5,027 nt of DNA from Spirochaetota bacterium (GTDB lineage Bacteria > Spirochaetota > JAHITG01): the NCBI GenBank assembly GCA_018817865.1, contig JAHITG010000324.1, positions 1 to 5,027 on the forward strand. The letters run 5' to 3'. Shown here one piece after another: positions 5,021-5,027 of the stretch. The stretch's first letter is position 1, and the number at the start of each line of letters is the position of its first letter. The translations under genes and the position numbers were made by a program. A model generated the notes under the pieces. That model was not told the origin of the DNA. It saw only the letters and a program-made list of their open reading frames with translations, and searched no databases.

Positions 5021-5027
5021 GGCAGTA

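Overview
The window is an AT-rich stretch of bacterial chromosome from what looks like an uncultured diderm. The ApbE protein carries a lipoprotein signal. The -35/-10 boxes are of ordinary sigma-70 type. The dCTP deaminase is of the 'SDKWI...GKSTYARCG...EPEWEG' type known from Rickettsia and Geobacter relatives. The PEP carboxykinase is GTP-type. The phylum cannot be fixed from these genes. No phage, plasmid, CRISPR, tRNA or rRNA signal was seen. The genes are housekeeping or metabolic, mostly single transcription units, and separated by short palindrome-rich gaps.

Layout. Positions 1-617 (-) hold the N-terminal third of a GTP-dependent PEP carboxykinase, cut by the left edge, with a good promoter at 649-676. 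Positions 618-927 form a 310-bp divergent spacer: two outward promoters flank a 165-bp nested inverted repeat (691-855). Positions 928-1482 (+) encode a dCTP deaminase homologue whose catalytic glutamate is replaced by serine. Positions 1483-1599 are a convergent gap with a perfect 28-bp palindrome. Positions 1600-2577 (-) encode an ATP-type 6-phosphofructokinase. The next divergent gap holds two overlapping hairpins and a promoter for the rightward gene. Positions 2785-3642 (+) encode a ParB/sulfiredoxin-fold protein resembling the free serine kinases SerK and SbnI. A second inverted-repeat element (3674-3750) separates it from 3785-4768 (+), an ApbE-type FAD:protein FMN transferase lipoprotein. 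Positions 4769-5020 (-) encode a Smr-domain protein whose stop codon directly abuts the apbE stop.

How the genes relate. PEP carboxykinase (gluconeogenic, oxaloacetate to PEP) and phosphofructokinase (glycolytic commitment) are opposed steps of central carbon flow, but they have separate transcription units, so co-regulation is not implied. The SerK-like protein would feed phosphoserine into cysteine or serine metabolism if it is a kinase. ApbE would flavinylate extracytoplasmic redox proteins. None of these genes forms an obvious operon with another.

Most notable points: the Glu-to-Ser change in the Dcd active site; two separate inverted-repeat elements that share a hairpin core and show compensatory base changes within each hairpin, a mark of REP-like elements kept as folded single strands; and the SerK/SbnI-like gene. 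I see no complete new multi-gene system here.
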